A stretch of DNA of 64,000 bases from Flavobacterium sp. 245 (GTDB lineage Bacteria > Bacteroidota > Bacteroidia > Flavobacteriales > Flavobacteriaceae). The stretch is taken from contig NZ_SNXB01000011.1 in NCBI RefSeq assembly GCF_004362055.1, positions 124,001 through 188,000 on the forward strand. The letters are read 5' to 3'. The translations under genes and the position numbers were made by a program. Below the pieces are notes generated by a model that saw only the letters and a program-made list of their open reading frames with translations, was not told the origin of the DNA and made no database searches. Shown here one piece after another: positions 35,242-45,540 of the stretch (within the stretch, counting starts at the first letter, position 1; every line of letters begins with the position of its first letter).

Positions 35242-35256
35242 TGGCATAATTTCTGA
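35242..35256 (+). promoter_or_regulatory. Possible sigma-54-like element upstream of groES
   Basis: TGGCATAATTTCTGA resembles the -24/-12 pattern TGGCAC-N5-TTGC: GG at the -24 position is followed after exactly 10 bases by GA where GC is expected. No TAnnTTTG box is visible in the groES upstream region. Weak support. Confidence 0.25.
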
Positions 35257-35305
35257 AAGTTTATTGAACATTAAAAAACGTATAACTTAATTAATAATAT
35301 AAATC

Positions 35306-35581
35306 ATGGCATTAAACATTAAACCCCTTTCAGACCGCGTACTTATTGAGCCTGTTGCAGCTGAAACTAAAACTGCCTCAGGTATTTTTATTCCAGATAC
35401 TGCCAAAGAAAAACCACAAAAAGGAACTGTAGTTGCAGTAGGAAACGGATCTAAAGATCATACTATGACTGTAAAAGTTGGCGATACTGTTCTATATGGC
35501 AAATATGCAGGAACAGAATTAAAATTAGAAGGAACTGATTATTTAATTATGCGTGAGGATGATATCCTTGCAATTATCTAA
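35306..35581 (+). CDS. groES: Co-chaperonin GroES
   Basis: 91 residues, the usual length. It opens with NIKPLSDRVLIEPVAAETKT, has the mobile-loop region SGIFIPDTAKEKPQKG and ends EDDILAII. GroES caps the GroEL cavity during ATP-driven folding. It is followed by groEL after 87 bases, and preceded by the secG terminator, so it begins its own operon. Confidence 0.98.
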   Translation: MALNIKPLSDRVLIEPVAAETKTASGIFIPDTAKEKPQKGTVVAVGNGSKDHTMTVKVGDTVLYGKYAGTELKLEGTDYLIMREDDILAII

Positions 35582-35668
35582 AAAACATATTGTATTAAGT
35601 AAGAAGTATTAAGAATTAAGAACTTAATTAACTTGAAACAAATCAAACTTTAAACAAAAATTAAAAAA

Positions 35669-37297
<1,629 letters not shown>

Positions 37298-37320
37298 TCA
37301 TTCTAACTTCTAAACTATAA

Positions 37321-37358
37321 AACGTCAAGCAGAAATTTCTGTTTGGCGTTTTTTTTTA
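37321..37358 (+). terminator. Terminator after groEL
   Basis: AACGTCAAGCAGAAA pairs with TTTCTGTTTGGCGTT (with two G-U pairs) and is followed by a run of T. Confidence 0.85.
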
Positions 37359-37363
37359 TTTTT

Positions 37364-37640
37364 TTTGCCACAGATTGCACAGATTAAAAAGATTTTTTTG
37401 CCACGAATCACACTAATTTTCACTAATTTTTTTTCAAAGATTACGCGCAAAACATTCGTGGAAATTAGTGTAATTCGTGGCAAACTTTTTTTAGCCAAAG
37501 ATCGTAATCCATTTAATCCTTCAATCTGTGGTAACTTTTTACGCAAAGATTATAATCCTTTTAATCCTATAATCTGTGGCATTTATTTTTTCACAAAACA
37601 ATTCGTGGAAATTAGTGTAATTCCTAGGAAACTTAACATT
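37364..37640. repeat. Nested CCACGAAT / CCACAGATT palindromic repeat region
   Basis: This accounts for most of the 402-base gap between groEL and the next gene. Arms 37400-37423 and 37458-37481 pair over 24 bases with two mismatches; further ones use CCACAGATT (37368-37376) and AATCTGTGG (37517 and 37571 regions). The family is the same as the repeats around the GxxExxY gene, but no gene is enclosed. No coding sequence is supported here. Confidence 0.8.
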
Positions 37641-37669
37641 CTCTTTTTCTTTAAAAAAACTCTTATCTC

Positions 37670-37677
37670 TACCTTTG
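37670..37677 (+). promoter_or_regulatory. Probable -7 element for the phosphodiesterase gene
   Basis: TACCTTTG, an exact TAnnTTTG match, 22 bases before the ATG, implying a leader of about 16 bases. Confidence 0.45.
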
Positions 37678-37699
37678 CTCTTCTATTTAAAATTGCACA

Positions 37700-38899
37700 A
37701 TGAGAAAATTCACCACTGACCTTTTATCTTTTACATTCTTAGTTCTTAGTACTTTTTTACATGCCCAAACCAGTAAAGATACTTACGTCGTTTTAGTTTC
37801 TATGGATGGATTTCGCTGGGATTACGGTAAGCAATTCAATCTTCCAAATCTAAAACAGATTGAAAAAGAAGGTGTTCATGCTAAATCAATGAAGCCTTCT
37901 TACCCAAGCAAAACTTTTCCAAATCACTATTCAATCGTTACTGGCCTTTATCCAGATCATCACGGAATTATCAATAATGTTTTTTATGATGCCTCTTTAA
38001 ATGAATCATTTTCATTGTCAAGCAATGCAAAAAATGATTCAAGATTTTATGGCGGAAATCCGATTTGGAATTTAGCCGAACAACAAGGTGTAAAAACGGC
38101 TTCATTCTTCTGGCCTGGTTCTGATATTGACAAAAGAAATCCCAGTTACTTTAAAAAATACGATAATAAAATTCCGTATGAAGCACGAATTGATACCGTT
38201 TTAAAATGGTTACAGCTTCCAGAAAAACAGCGTCCACATTTGGTTACTTTATATTTTGATGAACCTGATCATACGGGACATAATTATGGTCCGCTTTCGC
38301 CAGAAAACAAAAAAATGGTCATCAAAATGGATTCGATTATGGGCGAGTTATCCCGAAAATTAGATCAACTTGCTATTGGAAAACAAATCAATTTGATTAT
38401 TGTTTCAGATCACGGGATGGCTAACATAAGCGATGATAAAAAAGTGGCTGTTTTAGATTATTTAAAACCAGAATGGCTGGGTTACAAAGATGTAATTAAC
38501 CCAATTATGAGTCTTCAGGCAAAAGCAGGTTATCAAGATTCAATTGCAGATGCTTTGAAAAAAGTACCTCATATTCATTTTTGGAAATCAACTGAAGTTC
38601 CCAAAAGACTTCATTACGGAACCAATCCGCGTGTGCATGATTTTGTTATAGAAGCGGATAAAGGCTGGAGTTTAGTATCCAAAAAATCTCAAAATGTAAA
38701 AGGCGGAACGCATGGTTATGACAACAATGAAAAAGACATGCACGCCATTTTTTATGCAAAAGGTCCAAATTTTAAGGTTGATAAAACGGTCAAAACATTC
38801 CAGAATGTTTCAGTTTATCCTTTAATAGCGCATATTTTGGGATTAAAAATCGAAGAAGTCGACGGAAAGTTCAGCGAAGTTGAAAATATGTTGAAATAA
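37700..38899 (+). CDS. Secreted nucleotide pyrophosphatase/phosphodiesterase (NPP, alkaline phosphatase superfamily)
   Basis: 399 residues with a signal peptide ending at LHAQT. The metal site of NPP enzymes is complete: VSMDGFRWD, the threonine nucleophile in PSKTFPNHYS, FDEPDHTGHNYGP, VSDHGMAN and GGTHGYDN. NPP enzymes cleave phosphodiester or pyrophosphate bonds in nucleotides or phospholipids outside the cytoplasm. The fold is full length. Monocistronic: it has its own -7 box and a terminator behind it. The substrate cannot be named from sequence. Confidence 0.92.
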   Translation: MRKFTTDLLSFTFLVLSTFLHAQTSKDTYVVLVSMDGFRWDYGKQFNLPNLKQIEKEGVHAKSMKPSYPSKTFPNHYSIVTGLYPDHHGIINNVFYDASLNESFSLSSNAKNDSRFYGGNPIWNLAEQQGVKTASFFWPGSDIDKRNPSYFKKYDNKIPYEARIDTVLKWLQLPEKQRPHLVTLYFDEPDHTGHNYGPLSPENKKMVIKMDSIMGELSRKLDQLAIGKQINLIIVSDHGMANISDDKKVAVLDYLKPEWLGYKDVINPIMSLQAKAGYQDSIADALKKVPHIHFWKSTEVPKRLHYGTNPRVHDFVIEADKGWSLVSKKSQNVKGGTHGYDNNEKDMHAIFYAKGPNFKVDKTVKTFQNVSVYPLIAHILGLKIEEVDGKFSEVENMLK

Positions 38900-38942
38900 T
38901 GTGCCAATAAAACAATTCGACAACAACACGCTAAACGAAAAT

Positions 38943-38973
38943 GCCGGACAGAAAATTCTGTTCGGCTTTTTTT
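38943..38973 (+). terminator. Terminator after the phosphodiesterase gene
   Basis: GCCGGACAGAA and TTCTGTTCGGC form a hairpin followed by a T run. Confidence 0.85.
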
Positions 38974-39087
38974 ATTCTAAAAAGCAAAACATAATTCATT
39001 GAAAATAAACCATTAATGTATTATTATATTTTCTAACTTTAAGAAGTATTGTAAAAATCATTCACTACTTCATTTAAAAAAACACAA

Positions 39088-40809
39088 ATGAGAAAAATCC
39101 CTTTCCTTCTATTAATATTAGTTTTAGTGAGTTGTAAAAAAGAAATTACCAATCCGGCTGATTCAATTTATTTTGGAGGCGATATCTTAACTATGGAAGG
39201 CGACAAACCAAATTATGCAGAAGCAGTCGCGGTAAAAGATGGTAAGATTCTGTTTGTTGGAACAAAAGCTGAAGCCGAGAAATTTCATGGTGACAAAACT
39301 CTAATGAATAATTTACAAGGCAAAATCATCCTTCCGGGTTTTATTGATGCACACGGACATGTTTGGAATGCAGGTTTTCAGGCTGTATCTGCAAATTTAC
39401 TTCCAGCACCAGATGGAACAGGAAACGATATTTCGACAATCATTTCCCTTTTAAATGAATGGAAAAGTAAAAATTCCAAAGCAGTTGGAAAATATGGCTG
39501 GATTGTTGGTTTTGGCTACGATGATGCACAATTAAAAGAAAAATTACCTCCTACTGCCGATGATTTAGACAAAGTTTCAACTACTGTTCCGGTTTTGATT
39601 ATTCACCAATCTGGCCATTTGGCGGTGATGAACCATAAAGCTTTAGAATTAGCTGGTTACACAGCTGCAACGAAAGATCCTGCAGGCGGTTTTATTAGAA
39701 GAAAAGAAGGCTCTCAGGAACCAAATGGAGTTCTCGAAGAAATGGCAATGTTTATACCGCTTTTTAAGATAATGGGAACTCTCGATACTGTTGCAAATGT
39801 AAAAATTGCAGAAGCCGGCATCGCAGCCTATACCAAATTCGGATTTACTACTGCTCAGGAAGGCCGTGCAAGTAGTGATGCATGTAATACATGGAAAAAA
39901 CTAGCCAATGAAGGTAAGCTTTCAATAGATGTCGCTGCATATCCAGATATACAAACTCAAATGGAATATATGAAAGCCAATGGGGTGCAAAAAAACTATA
40001 CTAATCATTTTAGAATTGCGGGAGTAAAACTTTCTCTCGATGGTTCTCCACAAGGAAAAACGGCTTGGCTTACTAAACCATACAAAATTCCTCCTCCAGG
40101 TAAACCCACAACCTATTCAGGATATCCAGCTTTTCCCAAAGAAGAAGACGCTATTTCATTAGTCGATTCGGCGTATGCTAATAACTGGCAGATTTTAGCG
40201 CATTGCAATGGCGATGCTGCAATTGATGAATATATAAAAGCTATTCGTAATGCCACTGATTTGTACGGCGGAAAAGACCGAAGATCTGTTGCCATACATG
40301 CGCAAACAGTCCGTTTTGATCAATTAGATTCTATGAAAGTTTTAAAAATTATACCTTCTTTTTTTGGGATGCATACATATTATTGGGGCGACTGGCACCG
40401 CGATGAAACACTCGGAAAAGAAAGAGCCTATCGCATTTCTCCAGCTGCCACTGCTTTAAAAAAAGGAATGAAATTTACAGAACATCATGACGCTCCTGTC
40501 GCGCTTCCTAACAGTATTATGATTTTGTATTCTGTAGTCAATAGAATCAGCAGATCTGGTGATGTAATTGGCCATAAAGAAAGAATTAGTCCTTATAATG
40601 CTTTGCAATCTCTTACTTCTTGGGCTGCCTATCAATATTTTGAAGAAAACACCAAAGGTTCTATCAAGAAAGGAAAGCTAGCTGACTTTGTTATTTTGGA
40701 TAAAAATCCTTTAAAAATCGATCCAAAAAAAATTATTGACATTCAGGTTTTAGAAACCATTAAGGAAGGAAAGACTATTTTTAAATTAGATAATTTGCCA
40801 ATTAGATAA
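39088..40809 (+). CDS. Amidohydrolase family lipoprotein (YtcJ-like)
   Basis: 573 residues. A lipoprotein signal (LILVLVSCKKE, cysteine at 16) precedes an amidohydrolase of the YtcJ/LAF3 branch (Amidohydro_3): metal ligands in PGFIDAHGHVWNAG, a central HQSGHLAVMN, LAHCNGDAA and a C-terminal KKGKLADFVILDKNP. Such enzymes hydrolyse C-N bonds, but the substrates of this branch are mostly unknown. The lipid anchor places it at the outer or inner membrane facing the periplasm. Single gene; convergent with the SulP transporter. Confidence 0.9.
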   Translation: MRKIPFLLLILVLVSCKKEITNPADSIYFGGDILTMEGDKPNYAEAVAVKDGKILFVGTKAEAEKFHGDKTLMNNLQGKIILPGFIDAHGHVWNAGFQAVSANLLPAPDGTGNDISTIISLLNEWKSKNSKAVGKYGWIVGFGYDDAQLKEKLPPTADDLDKVSTTVPVLIIHQSGHLAVMNHKALELAGYTAATKDPAGGFIRRKEGSQEPNGVLEEMAMFIPLFKIMGTLDTVANVKIAEAGIAAYTKFGFTTAQEGRASSDACNTWKKLANEGKLSIDVAAYPDIQTQMEYMKANGVQKNYTNHFRIAGVKLSLDGSPQGKTAWLTKPYKIPPPGKPTTYSGYPAFPKEEDAISLVDSAYANNWQILAHCNGDAAIDEYIKAIRNATDLYGGKDRRSVAIHAQTVRFDQLDSMKVLKIIPSFFGMHTYYWGDWHRDETLGKERAYRISPAATALKKGMKFTEHHDAPVALPNSIMILYSVVNRISRSGDVIGHKERISPYNALQSLTSWAAYQYFEENTKGSIKKGKLADFVILDKNPLKIDPKKIIDIQVLETIKEGKTIFKLDNLPIR

Positions 40810-40897
40810 TCAGATAATTTTATTTTGGAATTGTATTTTCTGTAGATATGTACTAAAGTCCATCTACCTCTGACATTCACATAACGTTTAAACAAAT

Positions 40898-40931
40898 AAA
40901 CCCGACAGGTTTTAAAAACCTATCAGGTTTG
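40898..40931. repeat. Palindromic repeat between convergent genes
   Basis: AAACCCGACAGGTTT and AACCTATCAGGTTT form a hairpin (one mismatch) around AAAA. It may double as a bidirectional terminator for the amidohydrolase and SulP genes. Confidence 0.65.
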
Positions 40932-41000
40932 TCATATATTATAGGTACACATAATGCGCACTGCAATGTGTCTTTACAGAAAATTGGGATGTCGTAAGTC

Positions 41001-41035
41001 AATTATCTAATTCTCAAATTGCCACATTTTCTAAT
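41001..41035 (-). repeat. Left inverted repeat flanking the SulP cassette
   Basis: Positions 41017-41035 are the exact 19-base complement of 42889-42907, and 41001-41015 continue the match to 42917-42931 after an indel. The repeat reaches the last codon of the SulP gene. Confidence 0.8.
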
Positions 41036-42564
41036 CAAGACACCACTTTATAAGTAGGATCTTCAATTACATTTACCTTTATAACAGCATCCGCATTTTT
41101 CAGTAACTGCCTGCAATCTTCGCTTAAATGCTGTAACTCTATCTTTTTATTTTCCTGATTGTATTTTTTTGTCAAATTATTCAGTGCTTCAATTGCTGAC
41201 ATATCAGAAACACGGCTTTCTTTAAAATCAATGATTACGTGACTTGGATCATTTTGAATGTCGAATTTCTCCATAAAAGTAGTTATTGATCCAAAAAATA
41301 GAGGACCATAAATCTCATAATGTTTTACGCCGTTTTTATCAATAAAATTTCTGGCACGAATTCTTTTGGCGCTTTCCCAGGCGAAAACCAAAGCCGAAAT
41401 AATGACACCAATTAAAACCGCCAAAGCCAAATTGTGCAATACAATTGTAATTAAAGCAACCAAAATTCCAACAAAAATATCATGTCTCGGCATTTTGTTT
41501 ATAATCCTGAAACTTGCCCATTCAAAAGTTGTAATTGCGACCATCATCATTACGCCTACCAAAGCTGCCATTGGCAATTTCCCAATAACGGGAGCTCCAA
41601 AAAGAATGATTATTAAAATGGTCAAAGATGCAATTATCCCCGAAAGTCTGGCACGCGAGCCTGCTCCTAGATTTACTAAAGTCTGTGCAATCATCGGGCA
41701 ACCGCCCATTCCGTAGAAGAAACCGTTTAAAATGTTCGAACTTCCTTGTGCAATGCATTCGCGATTACTATTTCCGCGTGTTCCTGTAATTTCATCAACT
41801 AAATTCAGTGTCAGCAAACCTTCGGTCAAACCAACAGCTGCAACAATTACTGAATATGGAAATATGATTTTAAAAGTCTCAAAAGAAATCGGAATATTCG
41901 GAATATGAAAAGGAGGAAATCCGCCTTGAACAGAAGCAATGTCTTCAACCGTTTTGGTTTCAATATTAAATATAATAACCAAAGCAAAAACAGCCATAAT
42001 TGCCACTAAAGAAGCCGGAACAGCTTTTGTTATTTTAGGAAAAATCAAAACAATTGCAATCGTCAGCGCGACCAATCCTAACATAATATATAATGGAGTT
42101 CCGTGAAGCCAAGAAATCTGGCCGTTGACAATAGTTTTAAACTGTTCCAGCTGCGACATAAAAATCACAACTGCCAGTCCGTTTACAAAACCAAACATTA
42201 CAGGCTGTGGAACTAATCGAATAAATTTTCCAAGTTTAAAAAGCCCGATACAAATTTGAACCACACCGCCAAGTGCAACGGCAGCAAAAACATATTCTAT
42301 TCCGTGGGATTTCATCAAGGCAATCAAAACAATTACCGTTGCCCCTGCCCCGCCAGAAATCATTCCCGGTCTTCCACCAAAAATTGCTGTAATCAATCCG
42401 GCGATAAAAGCAGCATACAAACCAACCAAAGGCGGAAATCCAGCCAAAATAGCAAACGACAGCGATTCCGGAATCATAGTCATAGCGACAGTTAAACCGG
42501 CTAAAATTTCATTTTTATAATTGACTTTTTGAGTAAAATCGAAGAGTTGGAATGCTTTTTTCAT
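41035..42564 (-). CDS. SulP family anion transporter with STAS domain
   Basis: 509 residues from the ATG at 42564; an in-frame TTG three codons upstream is less likely. About eleven hydrophobic segments follow the family signature MTMIPESLSFAILAGFPPLVGLYAAF, here broken up as PESLSFAIL and GLYAAFIAGL, and GGRPGMISGGAGAT. The C-terminal ~110 residues form a cytoplasmic STAS domain. SulP proteins carry sulfate, bicarbonate or other anions, usually with H+ or Na+. The substrate is not evident. Together with the small gene upstream it is enclosed by a long inverted repeat. Confidence 0.93.
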   Translation of the reverse strand: MKKAFQLFDFTQKVNYKNEILAGLTVAMTMIPESLSFAILAGFPPLVGLYAAFIAGLITAIFGGRPGMISGGAGATVIVLIALMKSHGIEYVFAAVALGGVVQICIGLFKLGKFIRLVPQPVMFGFVNGLAVVIFMSQLEQFKTIVNGQISWLHGTPLYIMLGLVALTIAIVLIFPKITKAVPASLVAIMAVFALVIIFNIETKTVEDIASVQGGFPPFHIPNIPISFETFKIIFPYSVIVAAVGLTEGLLTLNLVDEITGTRGNSNRECIAQGSSNILNGFFYGMGGCPMIAQTLVNLGAGSRARLSGIIASLTILIIILFGAPVIGKLPMAALVGVMMMVAITTFEWASFRIINKMPRHDIFVGILVALITIVLHNLALAVLIGVIISALVFAWESAKRIRARNFIDKNGVKHYEIYGPLFFGSITTFMEKFDIQNDPSHVIIDFKESRVSDMSAIEALNNLTKKYNQENKKIELQHLSEDCRQLLKNADAVIKVNVIEDPTYKVVS

Positions 42565-42623
42565 AGGACACAAATGTAAAAAATAATACTAGACGAGCCC
42601 CAAGCTTTTCTATTCTCTACACT

Positions 42624-42836
42624 CTATTCCAATCTCACGCATGTATAACCCAGACAATGTACATAATCAATTATATTATCACATTCAAGATCAACACCTT
42701 CTACCCTTAATATCTTATCACAGTCCTCCAGATCAAAATTAATTCTATAATCTGGAAACTGGGTCTGAATAACGGCAATAACATAATTTTTATCTGCCTC
42801 TTTCTTTACATTTGTTTTAAAAACTTCCACTACCAT
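42624..42836 (-). CDS. Small conserved protein, possible ferredoxin-like fold
   Basis: 70 residues from the ATG at 42836 (an in-frame GTG two codons upstream is possible). The sequence alternates strand-helix-strand: VVEVFKTNV, a helix with KNYVIAVIQTQFP, then INFDLEDCDKILRVEG and a second helix. This beta-alpha-beta pattern resembles heavy-metal-associated or ACT-like ferredoxin folds, but the CxxC of metal chaperones is missing; single cysteines are present at DLEDCDK, DLECDN, DYVHCLG and YTCVRLE. I recall similar short proteins across Bacteroidota without a function. It lies 59 bases upstream of the SulP gene. Confidence 0.7.
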   Translation of the reverse strand: MVVEVFKTNVKKEADKNYVIAVIQTQFPDYRINFDLEDCDKILRVEGVDLECDNIIDYVHCLGYTCVRLE

Positions 42837-42888
42837 AATCACCTAGATTTGAGTAATTTAAAGTTAAGAAAAAACTTTCATTCAAACA

Positions 42889-42931
42889 ATTAGAAAATGT
42901 GGCAATTAGCTAATTTGACAATTAGATAATA
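42889..42931 (+). repeat. Right inverted repeat flanking the SulP cassette
   Basis: ATTAGAAAATGTGGCAATT (42889-42907) is the exact complement of 41017-41035. The second part, ending ATTAGATAAT, matches the left copy with one substitution after a short insertion. Confidence 0.8.
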
Positions 42932-42957
42932 AGCCTCAAAACTATTAACAAAAATCC

Positions 42958-43133
42958 CGTATAAATACCTGGTGCTCAGTCTCTATTAATTACTATACTT
43001 GTGTTATAAACAAATTGTAAAGATTGGTCATGATTTTCGGTAGGTTGAAAATCCTTGAATGTTTATACTAAATTTTGGGGCATAAAGTGAGATAACAAAT
43101 CGCCAGCGATTATGAGTCTCACTTTTATTTTTT
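42958..43133 (+). other. Structured element A (possible small RNA or repeat)
   Basis: Starts with CGTATAAATAC and ends about 175 bases later in a hairpin (arms 43084-43092 and 43117-43125) followed by a T run. The hairpin loop holds ATCGCCAGCGATT. An internal hairpin is at 43032-43053. Element B at 46555-46724 has the same start, length and terminal hairpin. Transcription is not shown; the T run would fit a terminator of a rightward transcript. Confidence 0.45.
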
Positions 43134-43170
43134 ACGATATTACCCACTTCCAAATAGTTTTCTTAAAAGA

Positions 43171-43205
43171 AGCGCAAACCATTCATGATGTTTGCGCTTT
43201 TTGAT
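43171..43205 (+). terminator. Hairpin with T run downstream of element A
   Basis: AGCGCAAAC (43171-43179) and GTTTGCGCT (43190-43198) around a 10-base loop, followed by a short T run. Terminator-like, but no gene ends here. Confidence 0.5.
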
Positions 43206-43496
43206 TTTGAGCTAAAGTTTGCTATGAAAAACAAAGTTAAAATTTGACGCCTTTACTCATTTAGAAAAATCACGTATTAGTACTTGGTGATTGAGATTTA
43301 TTTAGTGGTATAATTGTTTTGGGAATAAATATTTTTTTGAATTATGGATTTCCGTAATGACAGGAATAATTGAGAAAGGATATTTGTTGTTAAACTGATT
43401 GTAAATTATAATCTCAGGTTTACTGAAACTAATTTAAATCTGTTTAAATACTTACTATAAGTATTCTTGATAAACAAAAATAACTTAAATAATAAA

Positions 43497-45437
43497 ATGA
43501 TAGTATCGATTTTTTTAAGACACTTTAAAATATATAAAGGAATTAATTATTTACCCATTTCAGAAGGTGTAGGATTTTCTAGTATTATTGGAGAAAACGG
43601 CTGCGGTAAAAGTTCTGTATTAGAAGCCCTTGATTTTTGTTTTAATAAAAAAGGTGCAACAGATTGGCCGATAAATAACGAAGCTAAATCAGATGGTATT
43701 AGTGGGGACAACTTTCCTTTTATTGTTCCTGTCTTTTTAATTCATAAAGATAAATTAAGAAAGGAAACTAAACCCGATCTAGAACAGTTTAATAAAGCTA
43801 AATTATTATCAGATTTATTATGGAAAACAACTTTTAAAGGAAGAGGAGATTTTGATAAACATCGTAGTGAATTATTGAATAATTATAATCCTGATGACTT
43901 TTTCTTATTATTTGCTGGTAAAAAATATAATGATCCTGGAATATATTTTGGTTCATTTCATAATCAGCTTTCTTTTATAAATGACACCCCGAATAAGGAA
44001 TATGAAGATACTGAGTTGCAAAGATACTTTAAAGGATTTTATGAATATATAAATTCTCATTATTCCTATATATACATTCCTGTTGAAACTGATGTTCAGA
44101 CTTACACTAAGCTTGAGACACAAGATATGCAGAAATTAATGGATAAAAATATTCAAAGAGAAATTGAAAAAGCAATTACACAAAAAACAATAAATCAAAT
44201 TAATAAGGATTTAGGGAAGTTTGTAAAAGAAATTGAAGAAGTTTTAGAAATATATCATTACAAAGGATATTACAAAGATAATTTGACCATGCCTGATTTA
44301 GTCTCAAAAATTATTGAGGCTTACTTCTCTATTAAAGTCTTGAATAAAAAAATTGAAAATTCAAAATCTATACCTGTAACAGAACTTAGCTCAGGGGAAA
44401 AAAGAAAAGCATTAATAGATGTTGCATATTCTTTTTTAAGAAAAAACAATGATCGTGAAAGCAATATTATTTTAGCAATTGACGAACCAGAGGCATCATT
44501 ACATATATCAAATTGCTATGAACAATTTGATAAGCTTTTAAAAATCAGTAAAGATAATCATCAAATTTTAGTATCTACCCATTGGTATGGTTTTTTACCT
44601 ATTATTACTAACGGAAGTGCAACCGCAATCACAAAAAACAATAAAAACGAAATAAGTTATAAATTTCTAAATCTTTATAATTACCGTGAAAATCTAGTTC
44701 ATTCAAAAAAACTTCATAAAGGGCCTTTACCCATTGATTATAACATCAAAAGTTACAATGATCTAGTTCAATCAATTATAATTTCAATAATGCAGGACAA
44801 TCAATATTATTGGATAATTTGTGAAGGACAGTCTGAAAAAATATATTTCGATTATTATTTTGAAAACGAAATAAATGAAAAAAATCTTCGTGTTTTACCT
44901 GTCGGAGGATTTAAAGAAGTAAAAAAAATATATAGTTATTTAACCACACCGATAAAAGATCCTGACTATATAATTACCGGTAAAGTATTTTGTTTAATTG
45001 ATACCGACAAAGAAAGAATTGATGTTTCAGAATATATTAAAGACAAAAATTTAATTTTTGAAAGACTAGTTTTAAGAAAAGATGAATCTATTTTGGTAGA
45101 CGTTAATAATGCATTAATGAGCCCGCCAACAGAAATTGAAGATTGCCTAGATCCTTTAATTTTCTATCATACTCTTCAAGAATTTAACATAAATTATTCG
45201 GAAATTTCAGATCTATACTCAAAAAAAGAATTTCAAATTGATGAAAAATATTCTACAGATTTTTTTGATTTAACAACCAAAGAAAAGAAGGTTTTAAAAG
45301 ACTTTTTTGACGATAAAGAGGGATTCAATAAAATTCTTTTTGCAAAAAAATATATCGAGCTAGCAAAACAACCTTTTTTTACAAATCGAAATAATTTAGA
45401 TTGGATAGAAGAAATTAAAAAGAAGATTTACAAATAA
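43497..45437 (+). CDS. OLD-like ATPase with C-terminal TOPRIM domain
   Basis: 646 residues from the ATG at 43497; an in-frame TTG at 43467 is less likely. The ABC/SMC-type ATPase has Walker A GENGCGKSS (32-40), an ABC signature ELSSGEKRKAL (about 296) and Walker B LAIDEPEASLH (about 325), followed by STHWYGF. The C-terminal part shows a TOPRIM pattern: IICEGQSEKIYF (about 440) and CLIDTDKE (about 498) provide the glutamate and the DxD. This is the layout of OLD-family nucleases, which often act in phage defence, alone or with partners. The gene is very AT-rich and lies with two unknown small genes between two homologous non-coding elements. Confidence 0.85.
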   Translation: MIVSIFLRHFKIYKGINYLPISEGVGFSSIIGENGCGKSSVLEALDFCFNKKGATDWPINNEAKSDGISGDNFPFIVPVFLIHKDKLRKETKPDLEQFNKAKLLSDLLWKTTFKGRGDFDKHRSELLNNYNPDDFFLLFAGKKYNDPGIYFGSFHNQLSFINDTPNKEYEDTELQRYFKGFYEYINSHYSYIYIPVETDVQTYTKLETQDMQKLMDKNIQREIEKAITQKTINQINKDLGKFVKEIEEVLEIYHYKGYYKDNLTMPDLVSKIIEAYFSIKVLNKKIENSKSIPVTELSSGEKRKALIDVAYSFLRKNNDRESNIILAIDEPEASLHISNCYEQFDKLLKISKDNHQILVSTHWYGFLPIITNGSATAITKNNKNEISYKFLNLYNYRENLVHSKKLHKGPLPIDYNIKSYNDLVQSIIISIMQDNQYYWIICEGQSEKIYFDYYFENEINEKNLRVLPVGGFKEVKKIYSYLTTPIKDPDYIITGKVFCLIDTDKERIDVSEYIKDKNLIFERLVLRKDESILVDVNNALMSPPTEIEDCLDPLIFYHTLQEFNINYSEISDLYSKKEFQIDEKYSTDFFDLTTKEKKVLKDFFDDKEGFNKILFAKKYIELAKQPFFTNRNNLDWIEEIKKKIYK

Positions 45438-45540
45438 TGCGATAACAAAAATATAATCATAGAAACTGAAAATTCAAAAAAATAGTTTTCACCCATACCT
45501 TACGAATTATGTACAGCATCATCAATAATAAAATAATATT

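Larger units (their letters stand above)
42837..43496. other. Long non-coding region upstream of the OLD-like gene
   Basis: 660 bases without a supported gene. From left to right it holds the right inverted repeat of the SulP cassette (42889-42931), structured element A (42958-43133), and a hairpin at 43171-43198. The rest, 43200-43496, is AT-rich; no exact TAnnTTTG box was found (TATTCTTG at 43462 is one mismatch away). Confidence 0.7.

Noticed and set aside
37325..37703. Short frames of 73 and 112 codons in the gap after groEL
   Set aside because: They are made of palindromic repeat sequence, on both strands, and one overlaps the groEL terminator.
41366..41716. 116-codon plus-strand frame inside the SulP gene
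   Set aside because: Antisense shadow of a well-supported transporter; its hydrophobic look comes from the opposite strand.
45490..45540. Idea that the 132-residue gene is the broken end of a larger polymorphic toxin
   Set aside because: The upstream frame has stop codons immediately before the ATG and no recognisable Rhs or toxin-like sequence.
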